Assembly: GCF_000014285.2 (NCBI RefSeq)
Contig: NC_008343.2
Location: forward strand, 2,404,501 to 2,468,500
Length of the DNA: 64,000 bases
From: Granulibacter bethesdensis CGDNIH1
GTDB taxonomy: Bacteria > Pseudomonadota > Alphaproteobacteria > Acetobacterales > Acetobacteraceae
Reading direction: 5' to 3'
Each line of letters starts with the position of its first letter. Position 1 is the first letter of the stretch. A model generated the notes under the pieces. The model searched no databases and was not told the origin of the DNA. It worked only from the letters and a program-made list of their open reading frames with translations. The position numbers and the translations under genes were made by a program. Of this stretch, positions 37,778 to 47,143 are shown piece by piece.

Positions 37778-38614
37778 CTACCGCTTCATCAGTACCGGAA
37801 TGCGCGCATGTTCCATCACATGCCGCGTCACACCCCCTAAAATCATCTGTCTCAGGCGAGAATGGGAATAAGCCCCCATCGCCAGCAGATCGCAGGAAAA
37901 ATCCTCTGCCGCCTGTAACAACCCGGCTCCGACACTCCCGTCGACCGGATTGAAATGAGCAATATCCGCCCGAATACCGTGACAGCCGAGGTACTCCACC
38001 AATTCCTTCGCCGCCGGTCCCTGACGGTAATAGGAATGAGCCGTCAGAATACAGACTGCCTCTGCCTTCTGCGCCCATGACAGAGCCGCCCGTACAGCCG
38101 ACGCACTTTCGACCGTGCCATTCCAGGCAATGCAGACCCGGTTGCCGAGCGTATCCCCCGGCTGATCCGGCGCCATCAGCAAAGGGCGTCCTCCGTCAAA
38201 AAGCACCGCGTGCAACGCCTCGGTCGAGGACAGATCATCGTCCCCGGACGGGCGGGCAATGACGGTGAGATCGGCCACACGCGCCTGCCATGCCACGATG
38301 TCCTCCTCCTGCCCTGTCCTTTCTTCCAACCGGATGGAAACGGGGGGATGCCGATCACGGGTGACGGCATCAATCATCGCCTGAATGGCCACGCCCCGCT
38401 CCCGTGCTTCTGTCTCCACCGCCTCGATCATGTCCTGCACCATCGCACCGGACAGGCCTTCCGCAGCCAGCGGGGCTATGTCGCTGCTGTCGGTACGGAT
38501 GTGAACGGCCAGAATTTGGGCTTCCCATCTGGCAGCGGCCTGTATCGCGACCGCCAGTGCGGATCGGCCACGGCTCGGGCAACGGAGCGGCAATAAAAGC
38601 TTGCGAATGGCCAT
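37778..38614 (-). CDS. universal stress protein (tandem UspA)
   Basis: A 278-residue protein with two UspA-like halves. The C-terminal half is typical, with the ATP-binding pattern MGAYSHSRLRQMILGGVTRHVM near 242-265. The N-terminal half is more divergent (LLLPLRCPSRGRSALAVAIQAA). Tandem Usp proteins support stress survival and may bind ATP. Start at ATG 38614 gives MAIRKLLLPL; a start at 38641 adds nine residues. It converges with the methyltransferase gene. Confidence 0.88.
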   Translation of the reverse strand: MAIRKLLLPLRCPSRGRSALAVAIQAAARWEAQILAVHIRTDSSDIAPLAAEGLSGAMVQDMIEAVETEARERGVAIQAMIDAVTRDRHPPVSIRLEERTGQEEDIVAWQARVADLTVIARPSGDDDLSSTEALHAVLFDGGRPLLMAPDQPGDTLGNRVCIAWNGTVESASAVRAALSWAQKAEAVCILTAHSYYRQGPAAKELVEYLGCHGIRADIAHFNPVDGSVGAGLLQAAEDFSCDLLAMGAYSHSRLRQMILGGVTRHVMEHARIPVLMKR

Positions 38615-38641
38615 AGCAGCTTCCTTTTCCGATGATACCAC

Positions 38642-38671
38642 CCTGTTCCGCCTTGGCCTGTTCCGCCTTGG
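38642..38671. repeat. two-copy perfect 15-bp tandem repeat
   Basis: The unit CCTGTTCCGCCTTGG occurs twice back to back (38642-38656 and 38657-38671), in the 67-bp gap between the DUF952 gene and usp. It resembles the tandem pair at 3064-3095 in size and placement. Confidence 0.9.
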
Positions 38672-38681
38672 GAGGATCTGT

Positions 38682-39008
38682 CTACACCCGATCCTGTGGC
38701 GTTACCGGTCTTATCGAGAGAACATGATCGGTCCTGAGCGCGCCATATAAATGCGGGAAAGGCGGCTGATCCGGCTCCGACACCTCCCAGCGCAACAGTG
38801 CGGACAGGTCATCAGCCGACAGAGACAACAGCAGCAGACCGTCCTGATCAGGGTAGTGAAGCCTCAGCACGAAAGAGAGTTGCTCGGGAGTACAGAGATG
38901 AATGAATCCCTCCCGCTCCAGACCCGGCGGCGCATAACAACCCTCCTTTAAAGCATTCTGCCAGTCTTCCGGGCTGATGATGTGCAGCAATGTCGGGGCT
39001 GTGCTCAT
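38682..39008 (-). CDS. DUF952 family protein
   Basis: A 108-residue protein of the DUF952 family, with GFIHLCTPEQLSFVLRLHY and the PPFPHLYGAL segment. DUF952 is related in fold to ADP-ribosyl-type enzymes, but no activity is assigned. It begins one base after the stop codon of aminopeptidase P, so it is probably co-transcribed with it. An upstream start at 39035 overlaps that gene and lacks homology. Confidence 0.82.
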   Translation of the reverse strand: MSTAPTLLHIISPEDWQNALKEGCYAPPGLEREGFIHLCTPEQLSFVLRLHYPDQDGLLLLSLSADDLSALLRWEVSEPDQPPFPHLYGALRTDHVLSIRPVTPQDRV

Positions 39009-39009
39009 C

Positions 39010-40812
39010 TCAGGCCTCGTTCGAAAGGGGTGCACAGGCGGCTTCCAGCCATGCCTGCTCCGACGGGGGCAGCAGCGGGCCGATCTCTGCCAGAACGCGG
39101 GCGTGATAGGTATCGAGCCAGACCCTTTCAGCCTCTGTCAGTAAACCAGGCTCAATCAGGGTGCGATCAAACGGGGCCAGGGTCAAAGTCTCGAAGCCGA
39201 GAAAAGGACGGGCGGTATCCAGCACGTCCCTTTCCTGCACCAGGAGCAGATTTTCCAGCCGGATGCCGTATTCGCCAGGCTGATAATAGCCCGGCTCGTC
39301 AGACAGGATCATGCCCGGACACAGCGCAACAGGACGCCCCGCGCGGGAGAGAGAGGCCGGTCCCTCATGCACCGACAGATAGCTGCCGACGCCATGACCG
39401 GTGCCGTGATCATAATCAAGCCCCACATCCCACAAGGACCGGCGCGCCATCGCATCGATATGCGGTCCGGCCACCCCTTGCGGAAATTGCAGCGTCGCCA
39501 CGGCGATATGCCCTTTGAGAACCCTTGTAAAACGGTCCCGCAACAGCGCAGGCGGCGCCTCCGGTCCGGTCCAGATCGTGCGGGTCACATCCGTGGTGCC
39601 ATCCAGATACTGGCCGCCGGAATCGATCAGATAGACCTCGTTCGGTCGCAAGGGCCGGTCTGTTTCCGCCGTGACGCGGTAATGGATCACCGCTCCATGC
39701 TCTCCGGCACCAGAGATGGCAGGAAAGCTTTCCCCCCTGAACTCATCAGCCTGCTGCCGGAACGACAGCAGACGGGCAGCGGCGCTGGCCTCGGTTTCTC
39801 CCTCCCGCAGCGGATTCAGGCTGTACAGGAAACGGCACAGCGCCACAGCATCACGCCGGTGGGCGTGTCTGGCCCCCGCCTGCTCCACCACGTTCTTGCA
39901 GGCACGCGGCAGAGCGCAGGGATCAGCGCCCGGACTCAAGACGGCCCCTGCCTGCCGCAGCACCTGCGCAAACCAGACCGGAGCCGTGGCCGGGTCGAGC
40001 CGCACGGTTTTTCCCTCCAGCGCCTGCAAGGCTGCTGACAGCGCCGTCCGGGGTTGCAGGGTTACGTCAGCGCCAAGCCATTGCGCGGTGGCAGCGGGGA
40101 TTTTCTCCGGCGCCATGAACAGCGCGACCTTGCCATCGGCGAACAGAACCGCAAATCCAAGCGCATAGGGCGTGAAAGGCACATCCTGCCCCCGAATATT
40201 CAACAGCCAGGCCAGAGAAGCAGGGTCCGTCAGCACCACCGCATCCTCGCCGGCCTCGGCCAGAGCATCCCCGATCTCCATCCGTCGGGACGCGGAATCC
40301 TGCCCTGCCCTCTCCAGCGGATGAGGCACGGCCGCAGCCAGAGGCGGCGCTGGCCGGTCAGGCCACACCGCATCGACCGGATTGGCGGCAACCGGCACCA
40401 TCTCCAGCCCCGCTGCGGTAAAGCGGCCCAGCCCATCCTCGCTGATCAGCAGCGGATCATAGCCGATCCGTGCCCCTTTTCCTGCGGCATTTGCCAGCCA
40501 GAGCGGAGGAGATGCCTCGATAATATGGCACTGCTCCCAAAGAGAGGGATCCGTTTCCTGAGCGGCCTGAAGCGTATAACGCCCATCTGTGAACAGGGCC
40601 GCACGCTGGTGCAACACCACCGCAAGACCAGCACTGCCGGTAAACCCGGTCAGGAAGGCCAAACGCTCCGCACAGGGGGGAACGTATTCACCCAGATGCT
40701 CATCAGCCCGGGGAATAATGAACCCTTCCAGTCCCTGCCCCGCGATCACCGTCCTGAAGACCGCGAGACGTGCCGCTGCCTGAGCATTCCGTCCCGTCTC
40801 CACCGTTGCCAT
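39010..40812 (-). CDS. pepP: aminopeptidase P family protein (Xaa-Pro aminopeptidase)
   Basis: A 600-residue M24B peptidase of the longer, eukaryote-like type with two creatinase N-like domains (about 10-140 and 160-310). The dinuclear metal ligands are in LIDSGGQYLDGTTDVTRT (two Asp), HGTGHGVGSYLSVHEGP (His), LSDEPGYY (Glu) and IRLENLLLV (Glu). It releases N-terminal residues before proline in the cytoplasm. No signal peptide is seen. Confidence 0.94.
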   Translation of the reverse strand: MATVETGRNAQAAARLAVFRTVIAGQGLEGFIIPRADEHLGEYVPPCAERLAFLTGFTGSAGLAVVLHQRAALFTDGRYTLQAAQETDPSLWEQCHIIEASPPLWLANAAGKGARIGYDPLLISEDGLGRFTAAGLEMVPVAANPVDAVWPDRPAPPLAAAVPHPLERAGQDSASRRMEIGDALAEAGEDAVVLTDPASLAWLLNIRGQDVPFTPYALGFAVLFADGKVALFMAPEKIPAATAQWLGADVTLQPRTALSAALQALEGKTVRLDPATAPVWFAQVLRQAGAVLSPGADPCALPRACKNVVEQAGARHAHRRDAVALCRFLYSLNPLREGETEASAAARLLSFRQQADEFRGESFPAISGAGEHGAVIHYRVTAETDRPLRPNEVYLIDSGGQYLDGTTDVTRTIWTGPEAPPALLRDRFTRVLKGHIAVATLQFPQGVAGPHIDAMARRSLWDVGLDYDHGTGHGVGSYLSVHEGPASLSRAGRPVALCPGMILSDEPGYYQPGEYGIRLENLLLVQERDVLDTARPFLGFETLTLAPFDRTLIEPGLLTEAERVWLDTYHARVLAEIGPLLPPSEQAWLEAACAPLSNEA

Positions 40813-40899
40813 CCTGCCGCCCTTATCTCTTTTTGCACTGCAACATATGCATGCCTGTCTTTTACTCTTTACTCGCCGCTTTTAGAGGCAAATAGATCA

Positions 40900-40905
40900 T
40901 ATAAT
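40900..40905 (+). promoter_or_regulatory. -10 box upstream of the DUF1127-like gene
   Basis: A perfect TATAAT lies about 69 bases before ATG 40974 in an A/T-rich stretch. No good -35 box is visible at 16-18 bases. It is the only consensus -10 in this 161-bp gap. Confidence 0.4.
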
Positions 40906-40973
40906 CACCACAAGGACGCTGCCTTCCGAATCAATGCCAAGGAGGCCCGGCAGTGCCTCAGGGAACCGATCAC

Positions 40974-41210
40974 ATGACCACCACGACCTTCAATCAGGGT
41001 TTGCTTTCCTCCCGCAGCCTGCCCGCACAAATCGTTGCCGTCCATGGCTCCGTGCGCCAGCAGTTGAAGGCTGTTCACCAGCGCCTGCAGAACGAGCGCG
41101 CCCGGCGTTGTACAGCCCGCATTCTGGCAGCCCGCACGGATCAGGAACTGGACGATCTGGGTCTGCATCGTGGTCAGCTGCGCATCGAGCGCACCGGTCT
41201 GTTCGACTGA
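40974..41210 (+). CDS. DUF1127-like small protein
   Basis: A 78-residue protein whose C-terminal half carries the DUF1127 (YjiS-like) pattern ARTDQELDDLGLHRGQLRIE. The N-terminal half is basic and unremarkable. Small DUF1127 proteins in alphaproteobacteria bind RNA and affect phosphate and stress responses in the few studied cases. I chose ATG 40974 with AGGGA upstream; an ATG at 40953 would add seven residues. Support for a real gene comes from the motif, the -10 box upstream and the strong terminator that follows. Confidence 0.75.
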   Translation: MTTTTFNQGLLSSRSLPAQIVAVHGSVRQQLKAVHQRLQNERARRCTARILAARTDQELDDLGLHRGQLRIERTGLFD

Positions 41211-41243
41211 TTCCTTCCGCCGACCTGATCGGATAGAAATGGG

Positions 41244-41273
41244 CGCGATCCTTTCGGGGATCGCGCTTTTTTA
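41244..41273 (+). terminator. rho-independent terminator after the DUF1127-like gene
   Basis: GCGCGATCC pairs with GGATCGCGC around a short loop and is followed by six T. It faces the + direction, 30 bp after the stop, and slightly overlaps the rsmA end. Confidence 0.9.
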
Positions 41274-42131
41274 TTGGTCGCCGCCGAGGCTGGTGCGTGC
41301 CAGACGGTCAAATTCCTCGATCGTCAAGGTCTCCGCCCGACGATCACCGGCAATACCCGCGCGGGACAGCAACCCTTCGCCCCCTAATGATTTGAGGGCA
41401 CCGCGCAACATTTTGCGCCGCTGACCGAATGCAGCCGCCGTGACCCGCTCCATCGCCGTGAACAAAGCCGGGGATGGTTGTTCCTCACGAGGCCACAGCG
41501 CTGCCACAGCGGAATACACTTTCGGAGGCGGATGAAAGGCTCCGGGCGGCACCGACATCAGCATTTCCACCCGACAGGTCCACTGGGCCAACACCCCCAG
41601 ACGACCGTAAGCATCGCTGCCCGGTGCAGCACAGATGCGTTCCGCTACTTCCTGCTGGAACATCAGGGTCATGCTCTCGAACAGCGCCGCCTGACGCAAC
41701 CAGCCAACCAGAAGGGGCGTGCCGACATTGTAAGGCAGGTTGGCGACAATGCGTCTCGGCCCCGTGGTCAGCGTGCCAAGATCGGCCCGCATCGCATCCG
41801 CTTCCAGCACCGTCAGACGATCCGGATAGAAACCGGCAAGCTCCTCCAGCGCCGGGATTGCCCGATGATCGAGTTCAATCGCCACCACCCGCTCTGCCGC
41901 AGTCTCAAGCAAGGCACGGGTCAGGCCGCCCGGCCCCGGCCCGATCTCGATCGCTGTACGGCCCTGCATCGGGCCAGCTTCCCGCACGATTCGCGCCATC
42001 AGATGCGGATCGAGCAGAAAATGCTGACCCAGCGCCTTGCGGGCTTCCAGCCCATGCCGGGCAATAACGTCGCGTAAGGGCGGAAGCGCCAAAGGGGAAC
42101 CAGGCACTGTCCCCACAGCCGCCTCAGTCAT
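41271..42131 (-). CDS. rsmA: 16S rRNA dimethyladenosine transferase RsmA (KsgA)
   Basis: A 286-residue KsgA that dimethylates A1518 and A1519 in 16S rRNA. It begins the domain with LGQHFLLD, has the SAM motif IEIGPGPGGLT and the catalytic NLPYNVGTPLL segment. The 5' end overlaps the surA stop by 8 bp. It is the last gene of the lpt-surA run. The pdxA gene that often stands between surA and rsmA is absent. Confidence 0.97.
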   Translation of the reverse strand: MTEAAVGTVPGSPLALPPLRDVIARHGLEARKALGQHFLLDPHLMARIVREAGPMQGRTAIEIGPGPGGLTRALLETAAERVVAIELDHRAIPALEELAGFYPDRLTVLEADAMRADLGTLTTGPRRIVANLPYNVGTPLLVGWLRQAALFESMTLMFQQEVAERICAAPGSDAYGRLGVLAQWTCRVEMLMSVPPGAFHPPPKVYSAVAALWPREEQPSPALFTAMERVTAAAFGQRRKMLRGALKSLGGEGLLSRAGIAGDRRAETLTIEEFDRLARTSLGGDQ

Positions 42132-43455
42132 GGCCCCGCATATCGATCAGGGCGCGACGGCGCAGCTCACGCTGAAGCTGACGGCTGGCGGTTTCAACAC
42201 GTTCGCCCAGAATCTGATTGGAAATATCCTCCTTGCCGGGCAGACCGAAATTCTTCTGGGTCCGGCTGCACACCATCATGATGGCAATACCGTCCTGAGA
42301 GACGATCGGCTGGCTCGGCTGACCCACCGGCAGAGAAGCCAGAAGGGCACGAAACTGCGGCGGATTAATGCTTTCCAGACGCAGCTCACCGGGATCGGAG
42401 GGCCGCGATCCTCCCATCGCCTTGCTGGCGGCCTCGACTGCGGCACAATCATGCATAGCAGCGGCGGCGGCCTTCGCATGCTCCAGCGTTTTCCGCTGCT
42501 GATCCGTGGGCGCTGCCGGATTGAGCGGGGTCGTAAACGGATAGAAAACCTGTCGGATCGATAAGGCAGTCCCCTGATCATTACCGATGATCCGCTTGCC
42601 GCGCAGGGCCACGATCTCGATCCCCCCCGCCACGTCGATCGGGTTGCTGATCGCCCCGGGAGGCATTTCCTTCAGCACCGACACAACCTGCGGATCAAGC
42701 TGATTGGGCTGCACCCATCCCAGATCACCGCCCTCAAGTGCGGTCTGACTCTGGCTGAACTGGGCGGCGACAACGGGAAAAGGTGCTCCGCTGCGCAGTT
42801 GCTGGATGACCGTATCGGCAAAATCATGGGCTGCCTGCGCACGGGAGGGATCATCGACGGGGATGAAAATTTCCGAAACGCGATATTCCGTCTGGCCTTT
42901 CTGGGATGCCAGCAGTTCTTCCTCGTCCTGGATTTCCTTGTCGCTGATCCTGACACGCTCCCCCAGCTGCTGACGCAGCACCCGGGTCCAGCCTAACTGA
43001 ACACGAATCTGGTCGATCAGCGTACGCATGCTGACCCCATCCGCAGCCAGTTTGTGGCGCAGCGCATCCGGCTGCATACCGTTCCGCTGCTCCATCCCCT
43101 GAATGGAGTGGGCAATATCGCTGTCGGTGATGACGATACCACGACGCTGGATTTCCTGGAGCCGCAATTTTTCGTCCACCAACTGACGCAGGACCTGCGG
43201 AGTCAGACGATCCAGCACCTCCTTTGACATTGGCAGGCCTGTGGACATGGCAAACAGCCGCCGACGCGCATCCACATCGCCCTTGCTGATGACATCGCCA
43301 TTCACAACCGCGACGATACTGGTCTCATCAGGCGAAGAAGCGGGTGCCTTTGCCTTGCCGGCGGCACTCCCCCCATGGGATGCAGCCAGGGCCGGCTGAG
43401 CAGAAGACAATGCCAGACCGGCAAGAAGAAGGGCGCGAAAACGGTCAACAGCCAT
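42124..43455 (-). CDS. surA: periplasmic peptidyl-prolyl isomerase SurA
   Basis: A 443-residue SurA. A signal peptide (about 1-25, LLLAGLALSSAQPALA) is followed by the N-terminal chaperone domain (VAVVNGDVISKGDVDARRRLF), a PPIC parvulin domain (about 200-305, EIFIPVDDPSRAQ, GGDLGWV) and a second, degenerate parvulin-like region near 310-400. It helps outer-membrane proteins such as LptD to fold. ATG 43455 is preferred because the signal peptide starts there; an in-frame start at 43530 lies inside lptD. Confidence 0.92.
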   Translation of the reverse strand: MAVDRFRALLLAGLALSSAQPALAASHGGSAAGKAKAPASSPDETSIVAVVNGDVISKGDVDARRRLFAMSTGLPMSKEVLDRLTPQVLRQLVDEKLRLQEIQRRGIVITDSDIAHSIQGMEQRNGMQPDALRHKLAADGVSMRTLIDQIRVQLGWTRVLRQQLGERVRISDKEIQDEEELLASQKGQTEYRVSEIFIPVDDPSRAQAAHDFADTVIQQLRSGAPFPVVAAQFSQSQTALEGGDLGWVQPNQLDPQVVSVLKEMPPGAISNPIDVAGGIEIVALRGKRIIGNDQGTALSIRQVFYPFTTPLNPAAPTDQQRKTLEHAKAAAAAMHDCAAVEAASKAMGGSRPSDPGELRLESINPPQFRALLASLPVGQPSQPIVSQDGIAIMMVCSRTQKNFGLPGKEDISNQILGERVETASRQLQRELRRRALIDMRGHD

Positions 43456-43510
43456 GAGGGTAAGCGTCCTGTCCTGATCCTGATATCTCTGATAGCCAGC
43501 AGCAGCCCGC

Positions 43511-45991
43511 CTAGAAAGCCCGGAAGCCAAACGATCCCAGCGTTTTAAACGTCAGAGAGAACATGATGGTCTCGTTCCCGGTATCATTCAGGATCGAGGT
43601 ATAGCGTTTGTACAAACGCATCGCCAAAATGAAGCACTCATTCTCGTAAGCAATGTCGCCCCCCAGCGCCACCATCTGCTCGGCTTCCAGATTACGACGC
43701 GCATAGGCGCTGAAGCGCCAATGCTCATAATGCGTCGACAGGCCGAGCATGGCTTCGTTACGCGGTGTCGTGACCAGCTGATAGACAGGCGTAGAGGCAG
43801 GCAGCACCGTACCGGGCGCATAGGTCAGATCGTAAAAATTATTCTCCGCCGTATACAGATATCCCACACTGGCGCGCAGCCATGATGGTCCGAAGGATGC
43901 CACGGCCTCCCCGTAATGGATCCGGCCGCTCTTGTGATCGAAACGGCCCCGTGTGGTCAGATCATATCCGATGCCGCTCAGGCTGACCCGCCCCACAATA
44001 TCCGAGGCACGGTCGGACAGACCCAGCCCGGGCATGAATGTATCATCCCGATGGGTCCGGTAGGACTGACCGACCAGCCCATCCAGCATCGTGGTCTTGT
44101 ATTTCCAGGAGGCATGAAGACCGACATTGGCCCGGATGCCGCCTTCCATACGGTCAAGGCCGTTGAAACGGTTGAGCGAAAACAGATTGGCATCGGTAAA
44201 CTGCGTCACCAGACTGTCTTCATTGGGGAAATAGCGATACCCGCCTCCGCCTGTATTGGGGGCGACGATCAACTGGGCGATCGGCTCGACCACCTGTGTG
44301 CCCCACTGGCCCGCAGTGCGGGCCAGCGGCACCCGGACCTCGACCGCCGCCTGGGGCAAAGCACGCGCATCGGTTGTGCTGGTATAGGGTGCATAGACCG
44401 GCTGCTGGTTCAGCCCCGTCGCATTATAGGCGACCGTATCCCCATGCAGCGTGAATTTCCACAGATCGCCGAAGCGCCCGATGGCAGGCCGGTCCCAGTT
44501 GAGACTGAGCGAGGCTCTCTGATCCGAAACGCCTTTCTCGCGCAGGACGCTGAAATCATCGGTCCTGAGCGAGAAATGTCCTCCCAGTGAATCCGGCTGC
44601 CCCGCATATTCATAGATATAATGCGGCAGGACATAAGGAACCGTCGAATTGGCGAAGGAGCCGCTGATCCCCTGATAGGACATCGCATTCAGACGGGTAT
44701 AGGAACCCTGACCGAAGCCCTCCAGGTAGATATTGTTCGACAGGACGTTCGTGCCGACACCGGAAATATGATAATCGCGCAGATAGGCAGCCGAGGTCGC
44801 ATTGTTCAGATTGAAGCCGTAACGCCACGTATCGTCATAGACGAATTCGCCCTTCGCGAAGATCAATCCCTGAAAACCGGGCCGGATCGGATCGTAATAG
44901 GCGTTACTATCGGTGCGGCTGGACGACGCCACATAGGCGGCCGCCACATTGATCTGCATGTCCCCGCTATTGAACTTCTTCCGGTAATAGGCCTGCAATT
45001 GCGGTCCGGTCTGCGAGGGCAGGGTCGCGGTCAGAGTGACATCGGATGAGTCGTCGATCACCAGATAGTACGGAACCCGGGCAAAAACACCCAGATAGCC
45101 GGACTGGCCGATCCCGGGCACCATGAAGCCGCTCTTGCGCCTCACCGAAGGATCAGGATGCGACATGTAAGGGAGGTACAGCACCGGAATGCCGTAAATC
45201 TCCATCACCGCATCCTGATATTCGATTTTTTTCTCCTCCAGATCCTGTGTGCCGGTAAAGGCGCGGATCTGCCAGAAAGGCGGCTTTTTCGGGTCATCCA
45301 GACACAGGTTACAGGTCGTGTAGAGCACCCGGCTCATGTCATTGACCTTGCCATCGGTACGACGCATGCCGTTGGCAACCAGACGACCGTTGAATTTCAG
45401 CAGGGCGCGCATGTTTTTCATCACGCCGTCTTTCATGCCCTGACTGAGTTCGGCGTAATCGCTGAACAGAACCTCGCCATCCGGCTCCAGCAGCACCACA
45501 TTGCCGGATGCGGCGGCAACATTGGTGTTACGATCATACGTGACCTTGTCGGCGCGCAGCACGTGGTCGCCCTGCCACGCTTCTACATGCCCCTCCGCAC
45601 TGACCAGCGCGCCGTCACGGTCATATGTCAGATGATCGGCGGTGAAGGTGACCGGCGTCTGGCCACTGACCGTAGAGCCTTTTTTGCGTGGTGAAGGGGC
45701 CGCCACGGGCGGAGGGGCGGAGGCTCCGTTCGGATCGCTGCCCACCATGGCAGGCTCCAGCGCCGAGGAACCGCTGGCACCGGGGGAGGATGTCTGGTTG
45801 AACTGATTGAACAGGCTGTCACTCGCCTGCAGGGAACTGACCTGGGCAAAGGCCGAAGCCCCTCCGGCCAGCATGCATGCGGACATCACTACCAGAAACA
45901 ATGACAGGCGGTGATCATGAACAGAAGCCGTCAGCCCTGGCAGGACCAACCGCGTCTTCATTCTTCCGATGCCGTTTCGTTTCATGTGCAT
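43511..45991 (-). CDS. lptD: LPS-assembly protein LptD
   Basis: An 826-residue outer-membrane protein. An N-terminal signal (about 12-49) and a Pro/Ser-rich stretch (about 60-105) precede the OstA/LptA-like jellyroll (about 110-240, starting VTFTADHLTYDRDG). The large C-terminal beta-barrel ends in TFKTLGSFGFRAF with a terminal aromatic residue. Cysteines in TTCNLCLDD fit the disulfide-forming region. With LptE it inserts LPS at the cell surface. It follows lptG by 39 bp and precedes surA, its folding helper. Confidence 0.95.
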   Translation of the reverse strand: MHMKRNGIGRMKTRLVLPGLTASVHDHRLSLFLVVMSACMLAGGASAFAQVSSLQASDSLFNQFNQTSSPGASGSSALEPAMVGSDPNGASAPPPVAAPSPRKKGSTVSGQTPVTFTADHLTYDRDGALVSAEGHVEAWQGDHVLRADKVTYDRNTNVAAASGNVVLLEPDGEVLFSDYAELSQGMKDGVMKNMRALLKFNGRLVANGMRRTDGKVNDMSRVLYTTCNLCLDDPKKPPFWQIRAFTGTQDLEEKKIEYQDAVMEIYGIPVLYLPYMSHPDPSVRRKSGFMVPGIGQSGYLGVFARVPYYLVIDDSSDVTLTATLPSQTGPQLQAYYRKKFNSGDMQINVAAAYVASSSRTDSNAYYDPIRPGFQGLIFAKGEFVYDDTWRYGFNLNNATSAAYLRDYHISGVGTNVLSNNIYLEGFGQGSYTRLNAMSYQGISGSFANSTVPYVLPHYIYEYAGQPDSLGGHFSLRTDDFSVLREKGVSDQRASLSLNWDRPAIGRFGDLWKFTLHGDTVAYNATGLNQQPVYAPYTSTTDARALPQAAVEVRVPLARTAGQWGTQVVEPIAQLIVAPNTGGGGYRYFPNEDSLVTQFTDANLFSLNRFNGLDRMEGGIRANVGLHASWKYKTTMLDGLVGQSYRTHRDDTFMPGLGLSDRASDIVGRVSLSGIGYDLTTRGRFDHKSGRIHYGEAVASFGPSWLRASVGYLYTAENNFYDLTYAPGTVLPASTPVYQLVTTPRNEAMLGLSTHYEHWRFSAYARRNLEAEQMVALGGDIAYENECFILAMRLYKRYTSILNDTGNETIMFSLTFKTLGSFGFRAF

Positions 45992-46030
45992 GCGTGTCCT
46001 TAGCCTGTCCGCGCACGATCTGTCAGCATA

Positions 46031-47143
46031 TCAGCCGTCTTCCAGATGCAGCAGCAGCGCCACTGCCAGCATCAACCCGGCGACCGAAGGCGCCCATGCC
46101 GCCAGCACCACCGGAACAGTGCCGGACTGCCCGAATTCCTCTGCCACTTTGGAGACGACGAACAGACAGAATCCGGCCGCCACACCACTGCCAATCATTT
46201 TGGCAACCCCGCCCCGACGGGAGGGTCGCATGGAAAACCCCGCCGCCACCAGCGCCATGGTGGCACATAACAAAGGAAGGGCCAGCAGAGACTGAAAACG
46301 CAGACGATGCCGCAACGATGAAAACCCCGACCGATCCAGCAGGCGGATAAAATCCGGCAGGCTCCAGAATGACAGCGTATCGGGGGAGGCAAAGCTTTCC
46401 TGAATACGCCGTACGGTCAGATCGGTCGGGATCTCCACAGTATGCGGCGGGTCCGGCAGATGGCTGGGACGCAAGACTCTGGCATTGTCCAAAACCCATT
46501 GGCCGGAGACCAGTCTGGCTGTTGCCGCCTCGATCCGCTGGACCAGGCGATCCTCGGAATCCAGCCGGAAAACAGTGATGGAAGAGGCTTGCAGACTGTT
46601 TTTATGGGCTGCCACCTGCATTGCATGGATGATCGACACACCGTGCGGGTCCAGCCCAGGATCGGACTGACGCAGCCAAAGCTGGCCGCCTGCCAGCCGC
46701 ATCGGCCCGCCGCTGGTTCGCAGATAGGTGTTATCGAGTTGCTCTGCACGCGACAGCATGACCGATGAGAGCGGACTGATCACCGTCATGGCCAGCATCC
46801 CCAGCAGGGCAGCAGCCCCGACCGGCAGCGCCAGAAACTGCCAGGCGGAGATGCCCGCAGCCCGGGCCACCACCAGTTCCGAGGATCGGGTAAGCCGCCA
46901 GAATGCCCCAATTCCCCCCAGCAAAACCGCGAAAGGCAGGATGGTGATGCTCATCCACGGCAGTCGCAGCGCCGCGATGGTCGAAACCAGCCCGAATGAG
47001 ACATCCGGCTTGGTCGCCGCCCGACGTAGCAATTCAATGAAATCGAACAACCCGACCAGCAGAGTAAGGGCAACGAGAACAACCAGCGCTGCGGCCAGAA
47101 AAACCCGGGTGATATAGGATGACAGGGTCAAGGCGCGGATCAT
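46031..47143 (-). CDS. lptG: LPS export ABC transporter permease LptG
   Basis: A 370-residue YjgP/YjgQ-family permease: three N-terminal spans, a periplasmic beta-jellyroll (about 120-265), then three C-terminal spans. It begins LSSYITRVFLAAALVVL. LptF and LptG with the ATPase LptB extract LPS from the inner membrane. The start codon directly follows the lptF stop (TAAATG). I assign LptG to the second gene by the usual order; the two permeases are hard to tell apart by sequence alone. Confidence 0.9.
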   Translation of the reverse strand: MIRALTLSSYITRVFLAAALVVLVALTLLVGLFDFIELLRRAATKPDVSFGLVSTIAALRLPWMSITILPFAVLLGGIGAFWRLTRSSELVVARAAGISAWQFLALPVGAAALLGMLAMTVISPLSSVMLSRAEQLDNTYLRTSGGPMRLAGGQLWLRQSDPGLDPHGVSIIHAMQVAAHKNSLQASSITVFRLDSEDRLVQRIEAATARLVSGQWVLDNARVLRPSHLPDPPHTVEIPTDLTVRRIQESFASPDTLSFWSLPDFIRLLDRSGFSSLRHRLRFQSLLALPLLCATMALVAAGFSMRPSRRGGVAKMIGSGVAAGFCLFVVSKVAEEFGQSGTVPVVLAAWAPSVAGLMLAVALLLHLEDG

